DNA from: DATJKD01 sp963728295
GTDB taxonomy: Bacteria; Pseudomonadota; Gammaproteobacteria; Steroidobacterales; Steroidobacteraceae
Direction: 5' to 3'
NCBI GenBank assembly: GCA_963728295.1
Contig: CAVSKB010000004.1
Coordinates: forward strand, 62,001-126,000
DNA length: 64,000 nucleotides
In this document: one piece after another, positions 9,233 to 18,582 of the stretch
Layout: every line of letters starts with the position of its first letter
Numbering within the stretch: position 1 is the stretch's first letter
The notes under the pieces: model-generated
Seen by the model: only the letters and a program-made list of their open reading frames with translations
What the model was told of the DNA's origin: nothing
Databases searched by the model: none
Translations under genes and position numbers: made by a program

Positions 9233-10471
9233 TCACGAGGCTGCCGGCTGGGCATTGAGTTCCGCGTCGCCCGGGTCGTGCAGCACGCACGAGGTGCCGC
9301 CCGGCGTGTACATCATGGCCACGCAGCGGTTGCAGGAGATGCACTCCGAGCGCGTTGCGGTGCCGCTTGCAAAACGGCGTGGCAGATCCGGCTCGCAGAT
9401 GAGCGCCCGGCCGAGCGCGACCGCGTCGAAGCCCTCGCCCAGGACCTGCTGCACGCTGGCGAGCGACTTGATGCCGCCGAGATAGGCGAGCGGCATCTTC
9501 ACGGCAGCGCGCACCCTGCGTGAGTGCTCGAGCAGGTACATCTCGTGGAACTCGACGTTGCGCGGCTCGGTGAGCCGCTGGACGAACATCGCAGCTGCGA
9601 CGATCGCGTTCGGTGGGCGCGCTCTGTTCTCCTTCGGGAAGGACGAGCCGAACATGGTCGTGATCGACTCGACGTTCATGCCGGCGCTCAAGACCAGCAG
9701 GTGCGCGCCCTCGGCTTCGAGCGCGCGCGCCACGATGGCGCCGTCGTCGGCTGTGTTTCCGCGTCGCACGCCGTCGGTCACGCTGATCTTGCAGACGACC
9801 GCGACGTCCCGCCCTACAGCATCCAGCACCCGACGCAGCACCTGCGACGGATAACGTGCGCGGTTCGCCGTGCTGCCGCCGTAGCCGTCGCGACGCCTGT
9901 TGTAGAGCGGCGAGATGAACTGGCTCAGCAGGTAGCCGTGACCCATGTGGATCTCGACCGCATCGAAACCAGCCTCGCGCGCGAGCCGCGCGGCGCGGAC
10001 GAACTCGCCGGCAACGCGGTCCATGTCCTCGCCGGTCATCTCTCGACGCAGCAGCTGGCCGCTCATGATCCCGACCTTGTTGAATCCGCCGCTCGAAGAG
10101 AGCGGGCGCCCGCTCTCGAGATCCTCGATGAATGTGAAGCAGCCGCCGTGCGTGATCTGCGCGCAGGCCGCGGCGCCATGCCGATGGACCGCCTCGGTCA
10201 GGACCTTGAGATGCGGCACGGCCGCCGCGTCGAGCGTCACCTGGTCGACAAAGGTTCGCCCGTCGGGGCTGACCGCGCAGTAGGCGACCGTGGTCATCGC
10301 GTTGCCGCCGGCGGCCATCGATTCGTGGAACTGCACGAGCGCCTTCGTGGGCGTTCCGCCGCGCGCGCGTCCCTCGTTCGTGGCGGACTTTATGAAGCGA
10401 TTGCGCAGGGTCAGCGGTCCCAGCTTGAGCGGGCTGAAGGGCGAGACCGGTGATGTAACCTGTTCGATCAT
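9233..10471 (-). CDS. NADH:flavin oxidoreductase, old-yellow-enzyme family with Fe-S cysteines
   Basis: A 412-residue FMN-binding TIM-barrel enzyme. LKLGPLTLRNRFIKSAT opens the barrel, ITHGG and HMGHGYLLSQFISP are active-site and FMN strands, and ALGRALICEPDLP closes it. Unlike plain OYEs it carries C377, C380, C383 and C395 (CISCNRC-x11-C), the [4Fe-4S] pattern of the 2,4-dienoyl-CoA reductase/trimethylamine dehydrogenase branch. The roughly 250-residue C-terminal FAD/NAD(P) domain of those enzymes is absent and the protein stops 17 residues after the last Cys. It is the last gene of the reverse operon. An enoate or dienoyl substrate and an external electron donor are inferred. Confidence 0.88.
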   Translation of the reverse strand: MIEQVTSPVSPFSPLKLGPLTLRNRFIKSATNEGRARGGTPTKALVQFHESMAAGGNAMTTVAYCAVSPDGRTFVDQVTLDAAAVPHLKVLTEAVHRHGAAACAQITHGGCFTFIEDLESGRPLSSSGGFNKVGIMSGQLLRREMTGEDMDRVAGEFVRAARLAREAGFDAVEIHMGHGYLLSQFISPLYNRRRDGYGGSTANRARYPSQVLRRVLDAVGRDVAVVCKISVTDGVRRGNTADDGAIVARALEAEGAHLLVLSAGMNVESITTMFGSSFPKENRARPPNAIVAAAMFVQRLTEPRNVEFHEMYLLEHSRRVRAAVKMPLAYLGGIKSLASVQQVLGEGFDAVALGRALICEPDLPRRFASGTATRSECISCNRCVAMMYTPGGTSCVLHDPGDAELNAQPAAS

Positions 10472-10483
10472 CGGACAGCCCCC

Positions 10484-11741
10484 TCAGGCTTGCGCGACTG
10501 CTGGTGCCAGCCGTTGTGCCGTCTCGACGCGATGCACGTAGAAAAGGAGCGCGACGGCGCCGGCAAACAACGCTGCGAACACGAGGAACACTGAGCGGTA
10601 GGAACCCGTGAGGTCGAACAGCCAGCCGGCGGCGATGGGCATCAGTAGCCCGAACGGCATGGCGCTCAATGAATAGAGACCCATGACACGCGGAAAGGAA
10701 CGCGAGCTGAAGAGGTTGCCGAACAGTGCCGCGACGACCGGAATAACGGCCGACATGCAGAGTCCGAAACCCGCGGTCACGAGTGCGAGCGCGAAGTATC
10801 CGCCGCCGCTCAGCAGCGCGGGCCACAGCAGCGCGAGCGCGAGGCACATCAGTCCCAGCGTGCGTGCGCCGCCGATCCTGTCGGCGAGCAGGCCGAAGAA
10901 CACACCGCCGGCCATGCCCGCCCCGCCCATGACCGTGAGCAGGAATGCCGCGCTTTGCAGGCTGTACCCGGCGCCGGTGGCAAACGGGACCAGGTGCGTG
11001 CTGATCGTCACACCCGTGCCGGCGACGATCCCTCCGCAGTAGGTGGTCGCCCAGAAGGCGGGTTCGCGCATCGGATGCGCGGTGTCGTTGCCGTCGCCCG
11101 CCTGGGCGACGGCAGGTGTGGGCGCAGCGCTGTCCGCCCCCAGCGCCGACTGGCCGACGTCGCCGGGCCGGTCGACGATCAGCCGTGTGAGCGGCAGCAG
11201 CAGCAGGACCACGACGGCCAGTCCGACGGATGTCGGCCGCCATCCGAAGCTGGTGATCGCCGCGGCCGCCAACGGCGGCATTGCCATCACCAGGAAGGGG
11301 ATCATGACCAGGCCCGTGGCCTTGCCGCGCTGTTCGACGAACCAGTTGTTGATCAGGGTCGTCGGCGGCACGATCACCAGGCACGCGGCGGCCACGCCGC
11401 CCAGCAAGCCGAAGATCGCCACGAACTGCCACGCGCTTGCAGCCATGCTCGCAAGCACGAACATCAGCGCCAGCGCCACCAACCCGATCGACATGACGCG
11501 CCGTATCGACCAGCGCCCGATTGCGCGACCTATCGCCGGGTGCGAGCAGTCCCATGAACGTGACCACGAGCGCCAGTCCGCCCGAGAGCAACGACCGCGA
11601 GGCAGCGAACTCACCGGATATTCCGGCGACGAACGGCCCGTAGGTCCCGAACGTGAGCCCCAGCACGAGGTTCGTGCACAGGAAGGCAAGTGCCACCATC
11701 CGCCAGCCGAGAAATCGTCCGGGCGACGTCGAGGATTTCAA
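10484..11741 (-). CDS. MFS transporter (apparent frameshift)
   Basis: A 12-TM major facilitator protein of about 419 residues. The N-terminus (FLGWRMVALAFLCTNLVLG, TM1, then FGTYGPFV) lies in one frame up to FMGLLAP. The rest (AIGRAIGRWSIRRVMSIG, the loop 2-3 basic motif, onward) lies in the next frame, so one extra G near 11537 breaks the gene. The TTG start at 11741 overlaps the TGA of the DUF1214 gene (TTGA); an ATG at 11699 inside TM1 is the alternative. The family includes monocarboxylate/oxalate-type carriers (UhpC/OxlT-like). Within this operon it probably imports the substrate or exports a product. Confidence 0.85.
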
Positions 11742-12959
11742 TCGGTGATCTCGCCGCTCAGGATCGCGGTATCGGGCGTGAGCGCCGCCCAGCCGTCGTG
11801 CGCGAGCGTCACGACCGGCAACCTGTGCAGCGTGACCGGCGGTGGATCACCCTCCGTCTTGATGAGCCGCAGACTCATGCCGCCATGTGCGTGTCCGCAG
11901 GGATCGATCCAGTTCCCGCCGAGACCAGGATCCGCGTCCGCGATGACGATGCGGATCGAACCGTCCGCCTCATACGCAGCGCGGTACTTGGTCACGTAAC
12001 CCTGGCCCTCCTCGTAGCAGTCGAGGTTCTCCTGCCAGATGTTGCAGAGCTGGAAAATCCAGTAGTCGCAGGGCGTGGGCCGGAAGCTGATCACCAGCGC
12101 CTCGTCCGACGTCTTTTCCCAGGTGCCGAAGCCGTGGTGCCGGTCGGGGACGCCGCCGTTGCTGAGATACACCGCGCGACTGAAACGGATGCGGTTAGGG
12201 CGCTTGCCCTAGGTTGTCCTGCCACCAGCGCCGAACGAGCTCCGCGTACCCGAGCACCATCTGCGCCGACTTGGCGAGCCCATCGCTCACCTCCGCGGGA
12301 CGGATCGGGCGCGGCGCCGCGCCATCTAGGCGCGCGATATGCATGACGGGGGGAAGGGTCTCCTCTCGACGGTGATGCACCACGCGCACCAGGAGGCCGA
12401 CGCAGTCGGGCGTGATCGGAAGCCAGTCGGCGTCACCGGCGGCCCGCTCCCGGCTCACGATCACCTCGAAGCGGCCGTCCGGGTCGAAGCGGATATCGTC
12501 GCTGGTGAGAAAACCGGTGGTGCGCAGCGTCGCCGGATCGAACTCCGCGAGCCCCTCGACGCCGCGCGGTGCCCAGTCGCGCGCGCCCGGATCGGCGGGC
12601 TGCTTCGCCGTCCATGCCGCCATCACGAAGTAGGGGACGTTTCCGCGGACGCCCGTGATCCGGTAGTCGAACCGCCCGTCGACGAACTCGGCGAGCAGGT
12701 GATCCTGGTCGGGCGACTGGAAATTGATGCCCTGGCGCCAGGGTGCGTCGCGCAGCCGCGGGCGCTCGGGCTCGCAGTTCTCCATGTAGCGCTCGAAGCC
12801 GTTGCGCATCAGCCGCGTCAGGAACCGGTACCACTCGGCGCGGTCGAGGTCGTCCACCTCGTCACCGAATCGTTCGATCAGGTGACCGGCGCGGCGCACG
12901 GACTCACAGAAATCGTCCCAGGCGCGTCCGGACGCGAGTCGCTTCTGGGCAGGGCTCAT
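11738..12959 (-). CDS. DUF1214-domain protein (apparent frameshift)
   Basis: A protein of about 407 residues split over two frames. Residues 1-254 end at a spurious stop at 12195, and the family's signature C-terminus lies at 11738-12172: YWIFQLCNIWQENLD, then DPGLGGNWIDPCGHAHGG, which matches the DUF1214 pattern of a Trp/His-rich fold ending in NWxDTxGH. Removing one base near 12208 joins them through NLGKRPNRIRFSRAVYLSNG. The ATG at 12959 overlaps the sulfotransferase stop (ATGA). DUF1214 proteins often sit beside sulfotransferases and dehydrogenases in catabolic clusters; their biochemical role is unproven. No signal peptide is visible. Confidence 0.82.
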
Positions 12960-14222
12960 CCAGCCTCCCCCGCGGTCGGCTCGCGCCGTACGCCGAACCG
13001 TTCGTAATAGAAACCGAACCGCTTGCGCAGCGCGGCCACGTCGACGCCGAAATCGCCCGCGAGGTCGTAGACGACCTGCCCGTGCTTGCCGCGCGGATTG
13101 GCCGCGAGGTAGCCGCCGATCCGTGACTCGGTACCTGCCGTGAGTGCCAGGCCCGACATCGCGTACACGCGCCGGATGACCGCGGTCTGGTCGGCCATGT
13201 ACTCGTGGAAGCGCACGTCGATCGAGCGTTCGACCGGCACTGCGTCGCGGTCGCGGACACAGGCGCGGAGCAGGTGCTCGACGCGCTCGATCCAGTAGCT
13301 CGCCAGCTCGCCGAGGTCGATGGTCCGGCGGCGGATGCGGTCTCCGTACGCGAGCATGGTTATGGCGGACTGGATGACCGCGACCGGGTCGCGGTGCGTC
13401 ACGATAACCGTGGCATCCGGATAGGTGGCATCGAGCGCGGGCAGGTTCTCCATGTGCGGAGGTGACTTCATGACCCATCGATTCGGACCCTTGAGCCAGG
13501 TCAGCGCCTGCAGGACCTTGCGCCCGTAGGCGTAGTGCGGTCGCTGGTCGTGGGCGTAGTAGTAGTCGCGCCAGCGGTAGGGTCGTGACTGCCATTCGGG
13601 AAGGTACGAGGAGAAGTCGATCCCCTGCAGCTCGATGTCCTCGTGCACGTGATCGGGTGCCATCTCGTGCATCGCGGGCATGAGCGGCAGCACGGCTTCG
13701 AAAGCGCCCCAGGTCTCCTGCGTACGGAGGAACCGCGGATCCGGGCTGCCCGGCGCGGCGACGTCCTCTGGTGCCGGGATGGGCTCCATCGTCTCCCAGA
13801 GCTGCATCGAGCGCAGGCGGGGATCGGCAGCCAGTATGTTGACGAGATGAGTGGTACCGGAACGCGGCAGGCCCGCGATGATGATTGGCCGGTCGATCTG
13901 GACCTGGAGAATCTCCGGGTGACGCCGGATCAGCGTCCTCGACGCGCAGCCGGCTCGCCGCATAACGCACCGCCTCGCCGAACATGGTCGCGCGCCCGAG
14001 CGGACCCAGGCCCGAGTCCTCCTCGAAGCTCGCAAGCCAGACGCGAAGCCGGTCGCGGAAGTCCTCGGATCCAAAGTCATCGAGCCCGGTGCGCTTGCGC
14101 GCGGCGTCGAGTACCGCCTGCTCGGTCATCGTCACGGGCGGCGCGGATGCGATCGCCTGGACCTGCAGATCGGTGAGCACCGGGTTCGCCAGGTCGCGGA
14201 TGCGGATCGTGTCGCGGCCCAT
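12956..14222 (-). CDS. sulfotransferase family protein (apparent frameshift)
   Basis: A PAPS-type sulfotransferase of about 420 residues. The 5' phosphosulfate loop IIAGLPRSGTTHLVN and the 3' phosphate motif TVIVTHRDPVAVIQS are both present, with WVMKSPPHMENL between them. The N-terminal roughly 95 residues (MGRDTIRIRDLANP onward) lie in a different frame from the rest. One extra base near 13938 separates SRLRVED from LIRRHPEI, so this is the complete gene interrupted once. The start is the ATG at 14222 and the stop overlaps the DUF1214 start. The reaction is transfer of sulfate from PAPS to a hydroxyl; the presence of two dehydrogenases upstream suggests an alcohol or sterol-like acceptor (inference). 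Confidence 0.87.
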
Positions 14223-14233
14223 CTCGGCGCCAG

Positions 14234-15245
14234 TCAGGCCGGAAAAGTGATCAGGACCTTGCCCGACGCCTCGCGGTCCTGCGCGACGGCGAACGCCTGG
14301 GCGTAGGCGTCGAGCGGAAAGCGATGGCTGATCATCGGGGCGACGTCGACGCCAGTCGCGAGCGTCGCCAGCACCTCCGGAAACTCGTTCGGATACGCCA
14401 TCGAGGTCGTGATGGTCATTTCCTTGCCCAAAGCCATCAGGAAGTTCACCGGCACGGGGTCATGGTGCACTGCCACGACGACGAGCGAGGCATGAAAGGG
14501 CGCCATGCCGATGATCGATGGAATCACCGCGGGCGCGCCGGACACCTCGAAGAAGGTATCGGTCCCAACGACCGGCCAGCCGAAGAGCTCGCTACGCCCG
14601 TGCAGCCCACCGAGCTCTGCCGCGACATCATCGCGAGCCGGGTTGATCGTCACGCTTGCTCCGAGCGCCCGTGCGCGAGCCAGCCGCTGATCGGATACGT
14701 CGACGACAGCCAGGTCCTCGATACCGCGCCGTGCGAGGAACAGGACGATGCCGAGTCCGATGGAGCCCGCGCCGAACACGGCGACCTTCGATCCCGGATG
14801 CACGCCCGCTCGGTTCACCGCATGCAGGGAGACCGAAAGCGGTTCCGCAAGCGCGGCCTTTCTCGAAGGACAGCGAGTCCGGAATCGGGTGGATGCCGTC
14901 GCCGACCGCGGCGTTTCGCACCAGAAGCCGCGGCGCGAACGCGCCTTCCCGGCTGCCGTTGCCGATTGCGTTGCCGCCGCCCATCGGATTGACGATGACA
15001 CGCATCCCGGGCGCAAGCTTTTGCACGCTGTCCCCGACCGCGGCGATCGTGCCGGAAAGCTCGTGGCCGAGACCGATCGGATCGACGACCGGGGCCGAGA
15101 CACCGCCGGTGCGGAGATAGGAAAGATCGCTGCCACAGATGCCGCAGGCGGCGACCTGGACGACGACGTCTGCAGGTCCGGGGACCGGCTCCTCGATCTC
15201 GTCCAGGCGCAAATCGCCCGGCCCGTGCAGTCTGATTGCCTTCAT
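14234..15245 (-). CDS. zinc-binding MDR alcohol dehydrogenase (apparent frameshift)
   Basis: A medium-chain dehydrogenase of about 337 residues. Catalytic zinc ligands C34, H61 and E62 (CGICGSD; GLGHE) and the Rossmann motif VAVFGAGSIGLG are present. The four-cysteine structural-zinc loop is missing: where it should be, the sequence is NPMGGGNAIGNGSREGAF. One extra G near 14857 shifts the frame between SLSFEK and AALAEPLSVSLHAV. The downstream half reads normally to the stop 11 bp before the sulfotransferase gene. Family members oxidise secondary alcohols or polyols (threonine/idonate/sorbitol dehydrogenase-like); the substrate here is unknown. Confidence 0.87.
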
Positions 15246-15257
15246 CCCTCCCTCCCG

Positions 15258-16022
15258 TCAGCCGGCGATCGTGTAGCCGCCGTCGACCGGCAGCGTCTGG
15301 CCGGTGATCCAGCTCGCCGCGGCGCTGGTCAGGAAGAGGACCGCGCCTGCGATATCGAGGGGCACGCCGTGACGTCCCACCGGGGTACGCGCAAGCGTAG
15401 GCGCGGTCCATTCCAGGTTGGCGATGGTCGCCGCCGTCATGCGGCTCTCGGTAAGACCCGCTGCGACTGCGTTGACGCGGACGTTGCGTCTCGCCCAGTG
15501 CACGGCCAGCGCGCGGGTGAGGCCGACCAGGCCGGTCTTCGCCGCGCCGTAGCCCGGCACGACCTCGATCCCGAAGAACGACGCCATCGACGCGATGCCG
15601 ACGATCGATCCGCCGCCCGGCAGGCGGCTCGCGGCGAGCTTGTCGACGCAGCGATGCGCCATCCGGTACGCACCCGTGAGATGCATCCGGATGGCGCGCT
15701 CGAAGATCTCGGGGCGGTATTCGTCCAGCCCCAGCGCCGGCAGCGCGATCCCGGCGTTGTTTACGAGCACGTCGAGCCGCGGCAGCGCCCCGGCGACAGC
15801 GTCGATGCTGGCGTCGTCCTCGACGTCAAGGCGCAGATAACGGTAATCGGACAGGTCGTTTTCGTACTCGGTCGTGGCGGCGCGCGTACCGGTGATGTGC
15901 ACCTCGGCCCCGGCGCTGCGGTAGGCCGCGGCGATCCCGGCGCCGATGCCGCTCGTTCCGCCCGTAACCAGCACGGCGGCCCCGGTGTAGTCGAAGCGGA
16001 CGTTGGGCCAGGTCGAGCTCAT
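15258..16022 (-). CDS. SDR family oxidoreductase
   Basis: A 254-residue classical short-chain dehydrogenase. TGGTSGIG (20-27), NNAG (88-91), S145, Y158 and K162 and the C-terminal GQTLPVDGGYTIAG are all intact. It resembles FabG-like alcohol dehydrogenases. The ATG at 16022 has GGAG about 8 bp upstream. This is the first gene of the packed reverse operon; the 162-bp gap before it contains a 6-bp inverted repeat (GCGTAG at 16119-16124, CTACGC at 16141-16146) and an A/T-rich ATATAT patch that may hold the operon promoter. With the zinc dehydrogenase 12 bp downstream it could provide two successive oxidations. Confidence 0.92.
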   Translation of the reverse strand: MSSTWPNVRFDYTGAAVLVTGGTSGIGAGIAAAYRSAGAEVHITGTRAATTEYENDLSDYRYLRLDVEDDASIDAVAGALPRLDVLVNNAGIALPALGLDEYRPEIFERAIRMHLTGAYRMAHRCVDKLAASRLPGGGSIVGIASMASFFGIEVVPGYGAAKTGLVGLTRALAVHWARRNVRVNAVAAGLTESRMTAATIANLEWTAPTLARTPVGRHGVPLDIAGAVLFLTSAAASWITGQTLPVDGGYTIAG

Positions 16023-16184
16023 TGGTCGCTCCGGGCAAGCGGTGTTGCGTCAGGTGCGAAACTTGAACCACAAGAGTTGCGGCAAGTATGCCCCACGAAC
16101 GTCATATATCGCCAGAATGCGTAGTCCTCGGCGGCGAAAGCTACGCAAACAAGGGACGCACGTTGGGCACAGCGGCGCGTCCGC

Positions 16185-16604
16185 TCAGGCAGGCTCGAGC
16201 TCGCCCCAGACCGGCTCGAACAGGATGCGCAGGATCTCGGTGTCGGCGTACAAGCGCTCGCCCGCGAGCGCGGAGTCGCCGAACCTGAGCAGGCCCATGA
16301 TCCGGAAGTCGCGCGCGGGAGCCTGCTCATATCCGACGGATACGCGGTATTCCTGCAGGACACCGAGCTCGTTGATCCACTCGCCCAGCATCTCGTAGCC
16401 CGCAATCCGCGGCGCGACGCGCGCGAAGAAATGTGCGTAGTACCGCCGCGCAAGCGGCAGGCCGGTCATCCGGAGCCCGACCGGGTACAGCTCGTAGACA
16501 GGATCGGGCTCGAGCGTGGCGAGTGTTGCAGCGAGATCGCCCTCGGTCTCCGCCGCGGCGTGACGATGTGCAATCGCCGTCAGCTCGGCGATGGTTTTCG
16601 TCAT
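16185..16604 (-). CDS. nuclear transport factor 2 / SnoaL-like protein
   Basis: A 139-residue cone-shaped alpha+beta-barrel protein. The pattern HRHAAAETEGDLAATLATLE, then DPVYELYPVG and a terminal strand ADTEILRILFEPVWGELEP matches the NTF2-like/SnoaL fold, which includes dehydratases, isomerases and hydrolases of small hydrophobic ligands. Catalytic residues cannot be assigned with certainty. It is on the same strand as the downstream SDR operon but separated by 162 bp. It may be transcribed with the operon or separately; its presence again fits a pathway for hydrophobic compounds. Confidence 0.82.
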   Translation of the reverse strand: MTKTIAELTAIAHRHAAAETEGDLAATLATLEPDPVYELYPVGLRMTGLPLARRYYAHFFARVAPRIAGYEMLGEWINELGVLQEYRVSVGYEQAPARDFRIMGLLRFGDSALAGERLYADTEILRILFEPVWGELEPA

Positions 16605-16614
16605 TGGTCGAGGC

Positions 16615-17004
16615 TCAGGAGCCGCGGCGCGCGGTCACGAGCATCCAGTCGTGCGTGACGGCTTCGGCCTGCGCGGGCGGCGCGTAGCGGAATGTCGCGA
16701 CCCAGGACGCGAGCGCGGCCTGCAGGCACACGGGCGCGTCCGGCGGCGTGATGGCGCCGAGGCTGCCGGTGCGGCCGTCGATCCCGACGGTGTAACTGAT
16801 TCGATAGGTGCGGCCGGCGATCACCGTGCAATCGGTCGGCAGGTCGAAGCGGGCGGCGTCGAGCAGACGCGTCGCGGGTGGCGGGGCGGCGGGGGCCGGA
16901 GCCGGCGTCGTCTGACAACCGGCAACGAATCCGATCGCGCAGGCCAGCGCAAGGCTGCACGTGAGTCGAAGCCGAGGTAGGGAGGGTGTGCGCCGAATGC
17001 TCAT
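16615..17004 (-). CDS. lipoprotein with TonB-C-like domain
   Basis: A 129-residue lipoprotein. Signal sequence RLTCSLALACAIGFVAGC places the lipidated Cys at C30. An Ala/Pro linker (residues 31-48) follows, then a small domain whose pattern (TYRISYTVGIDGRTGSLGAI, PVCLQAALASWVATFRYAPP) resembles the TonB C-terminal fold: a strand, dG turn, helix with paired small residues and the final basic-aromatic strand. I chose the ATG at 17004 because AAGGAG precedes it at 8 bp; an upstream in-frame start at 17067 would bury the lipobox. Its partner is unknown. It is divergent from the DUF885 gene. Confidence 0.7.
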   Translation of the reverse strand: MSIRRTPSLPRLRLTCSLALACAIGFVAGCQTTPAPAPAAPPPATRLLDAARFDLPTDCTVIAGRTYRISYTVGIDGRTGSLGAITPPDAPVCLQAALASWVATFRYAPPAQAEAVTHDWMLVTARRGS

Positions 17005-17144
17005 GGCCAGTGCTCCTTCCAGCCGCGATATTGAACCTAACCGACGAACCCGACCATGCGCGATCATGGCAGACGCATGTTATAGGGAGCGAATCGCACA
17101 GTGAACGCCGCCACTGGATCGACGCCTCAGAGCCCTGGTCTCCC

Positions 17145-18530
17145 ATGCCCTCACCCACGCTCGGCCCGACCCGTTCTCTGTCCCTCATCGCCGCTCTCGC
17201 ACTCGCGGCCAATGGTCCCGTCGCCGCCGAGCCGCCAGCGATGACGCTCGATGAAGTCGCGCGAGGCTACGTCGAGCTCGCGCTCGCCATCGGCGAGCAC
17301 GATCCGAACTACGTCGACGCCTACTACGGGCCCGACGAGACCCGCGAAAGGGTGAAGGCGGCCAAGGCCGACCTCCACTCGCTCGCGCGGCGCGCCGGCG
17401 AGCTCGTGGCCGCGGCCGAAGCCGCGCCGCGGACCGACGCCGTCGACGCCGAACTCCTGGCGCTCCGGCACGACTACCTGCGACGCCAGCTCGCGAGCGC
17501 AGCGGCACGCATCGAAATGCTGCGGGGCCGGAAGATGAGCTTCGACGAGGAATCGCGGGCACTCTACGACGCGGTCGCGCCCCGCCACGACGAGGCGTAC
17601 TTCCAGGAGCGGCTGGACCGGATCGCCGCCGTACTGGTGGGGCTGCCGCCGGCGCCCGGTGTGCCTCGGCTGCCGGCGGGCGCCCCGCTCGGCGACCGGG
17701 TCGAGGCGCTGCGGGCAAGGGTGGCGATCCCGCGGGAGAAGGTCGCGGCGGTGTTCGAGCGCGCGATCACCGAGTGCCGCGCACGCAGCGCCGCCCACGT
17801 CGTGCTCCCCGCGGGAGAGAGCTTCATCGTGGAGGAGGTGACGGACAAGCCGTGGAGCGGCTACAACTGGTACCAAGGCAGTTACCGCAGCGTGATCCAG
17901 GTCAACGTCTCGCTGCCGATCTGGATCGACCGCGCACTCGACCTCGCCTGCCACGAGGGCTACCCCGGTCATCATCTTTACAACGCCCTGCTCGAGCGCG
18001 AGCTCGTGCGCGGCCGCGGCTGGCCGGAGTTCCAGATCTACCCGTTATTCTCGCCGCAGTCGCTCATCGCCGAGGGGACCGCCAACTACGGTATAGAGCT
18101 GGCATTTACGGCCGAAGAGCGGCTCGCGTTCGAGCGCGATGTCCTCTTCCCACTGGCCGGCCTCGACCCGGCGCTCGCCGCGCCGTATGCGCGCGTGCGC
18201 GAGCTGCTGGAGCAGCTCTCCTACGCCGGCAACGAAGCGGCGCGCCGTTATCTCGATGGGGACATCGACGCCGCCGCGGCGGCGGCCTGGCTCGAGCGCT
18301 ACACGCTCAGCTCACGTGAGCGCGCCCAGCAGCAGGTGCGCTTCATCGACACCTACCGCAGCTACGTCATCAACTACAACCTGGGACAGGACCTGGTGCG
18401 GGCGTACATCGAGGCGCGCGCGGCGGCGGCCGGGGGAGACCCGACAACCCTCGGGGAGCGGAAATGGAATGCGTTTATTGAGCTGATCTCCTCGCCGCGG
18501 CTGCCGTCAGGTCTGGAGGCCTCGCGGTAG
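17145..18530 (+). CDS. exported DUF885-like zinc peptidase-type protein
   Basis: A 461-residue protein with an N-terminal signal peptide (SLSLIAALALAANGPVAA). A conserved HEGYPGHH motif at 270-277 sits in an otherwise helical fold and SLIAEGTANYGIEL follows about 45 residues later. These are the marks of the DUF885 family and related gluzincin-like peptidases, where His and Glu bind the metal. The ATG at 17145 follows a possible ribosome site weakly (GAGCCC), and the open frame extends upstream to 16986 without a better start. It is probably periplasmic. The substrate is unknown. It is divergent from the TonB-C-like lipoprotein gene. Confidence 0.8.
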   Translation: MPSPTLGPTRSLSLIAALALAANGPVAAEPPAMTLDEVARGYVELALAIGEHDPNYVDAYYGPDETRERVKAAKADLHSLARRAGELVAAAEAAPRTDAVDAELLALRHDYLRRQLASAAARIEMLRGRKMSFDEESRALYDAVAPRHDEAYFQERLDRIAAVLVGLPPAPGVPRLPAGAPLGDRVEALRARVAIPREKVAAVFERAITECRARSAAHVVLPAGESFIVEEVTDKPWSGYNWYQGSYRSVIQVNVSLPIWIDRALDLACHEGYPGHHLYNALLERELVRGRGWPEFQIYPLFSPQSLIAEGTANYGIELAFTAEERLAFERDVLFPLAGLDPALAAPYARVRELLEQLSYAGNEAARRYLDGDIDAAAAAAWLERYTLSSRERAQQQVRFIDTYRSYVINYNLGQDLVRAYIEARAAAAGGDPTTLGERKWNAFIELISSPRLPSGLEASR

Positions 18531-18582
18531 GGATCGCGTTCAAGATGACGCTCGAGCGCCGAGACCTCGCTCTCGGCCCGAC

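Noticed and set aside
16119..16146. 6-bp inverted repeat GCGTAG/CTACGC upstream of the SDR operon
   Set aside because: Arms of 6 bp with a 16-bp spacer are expected by chance in this much sequence; noted in the SDR entry only.
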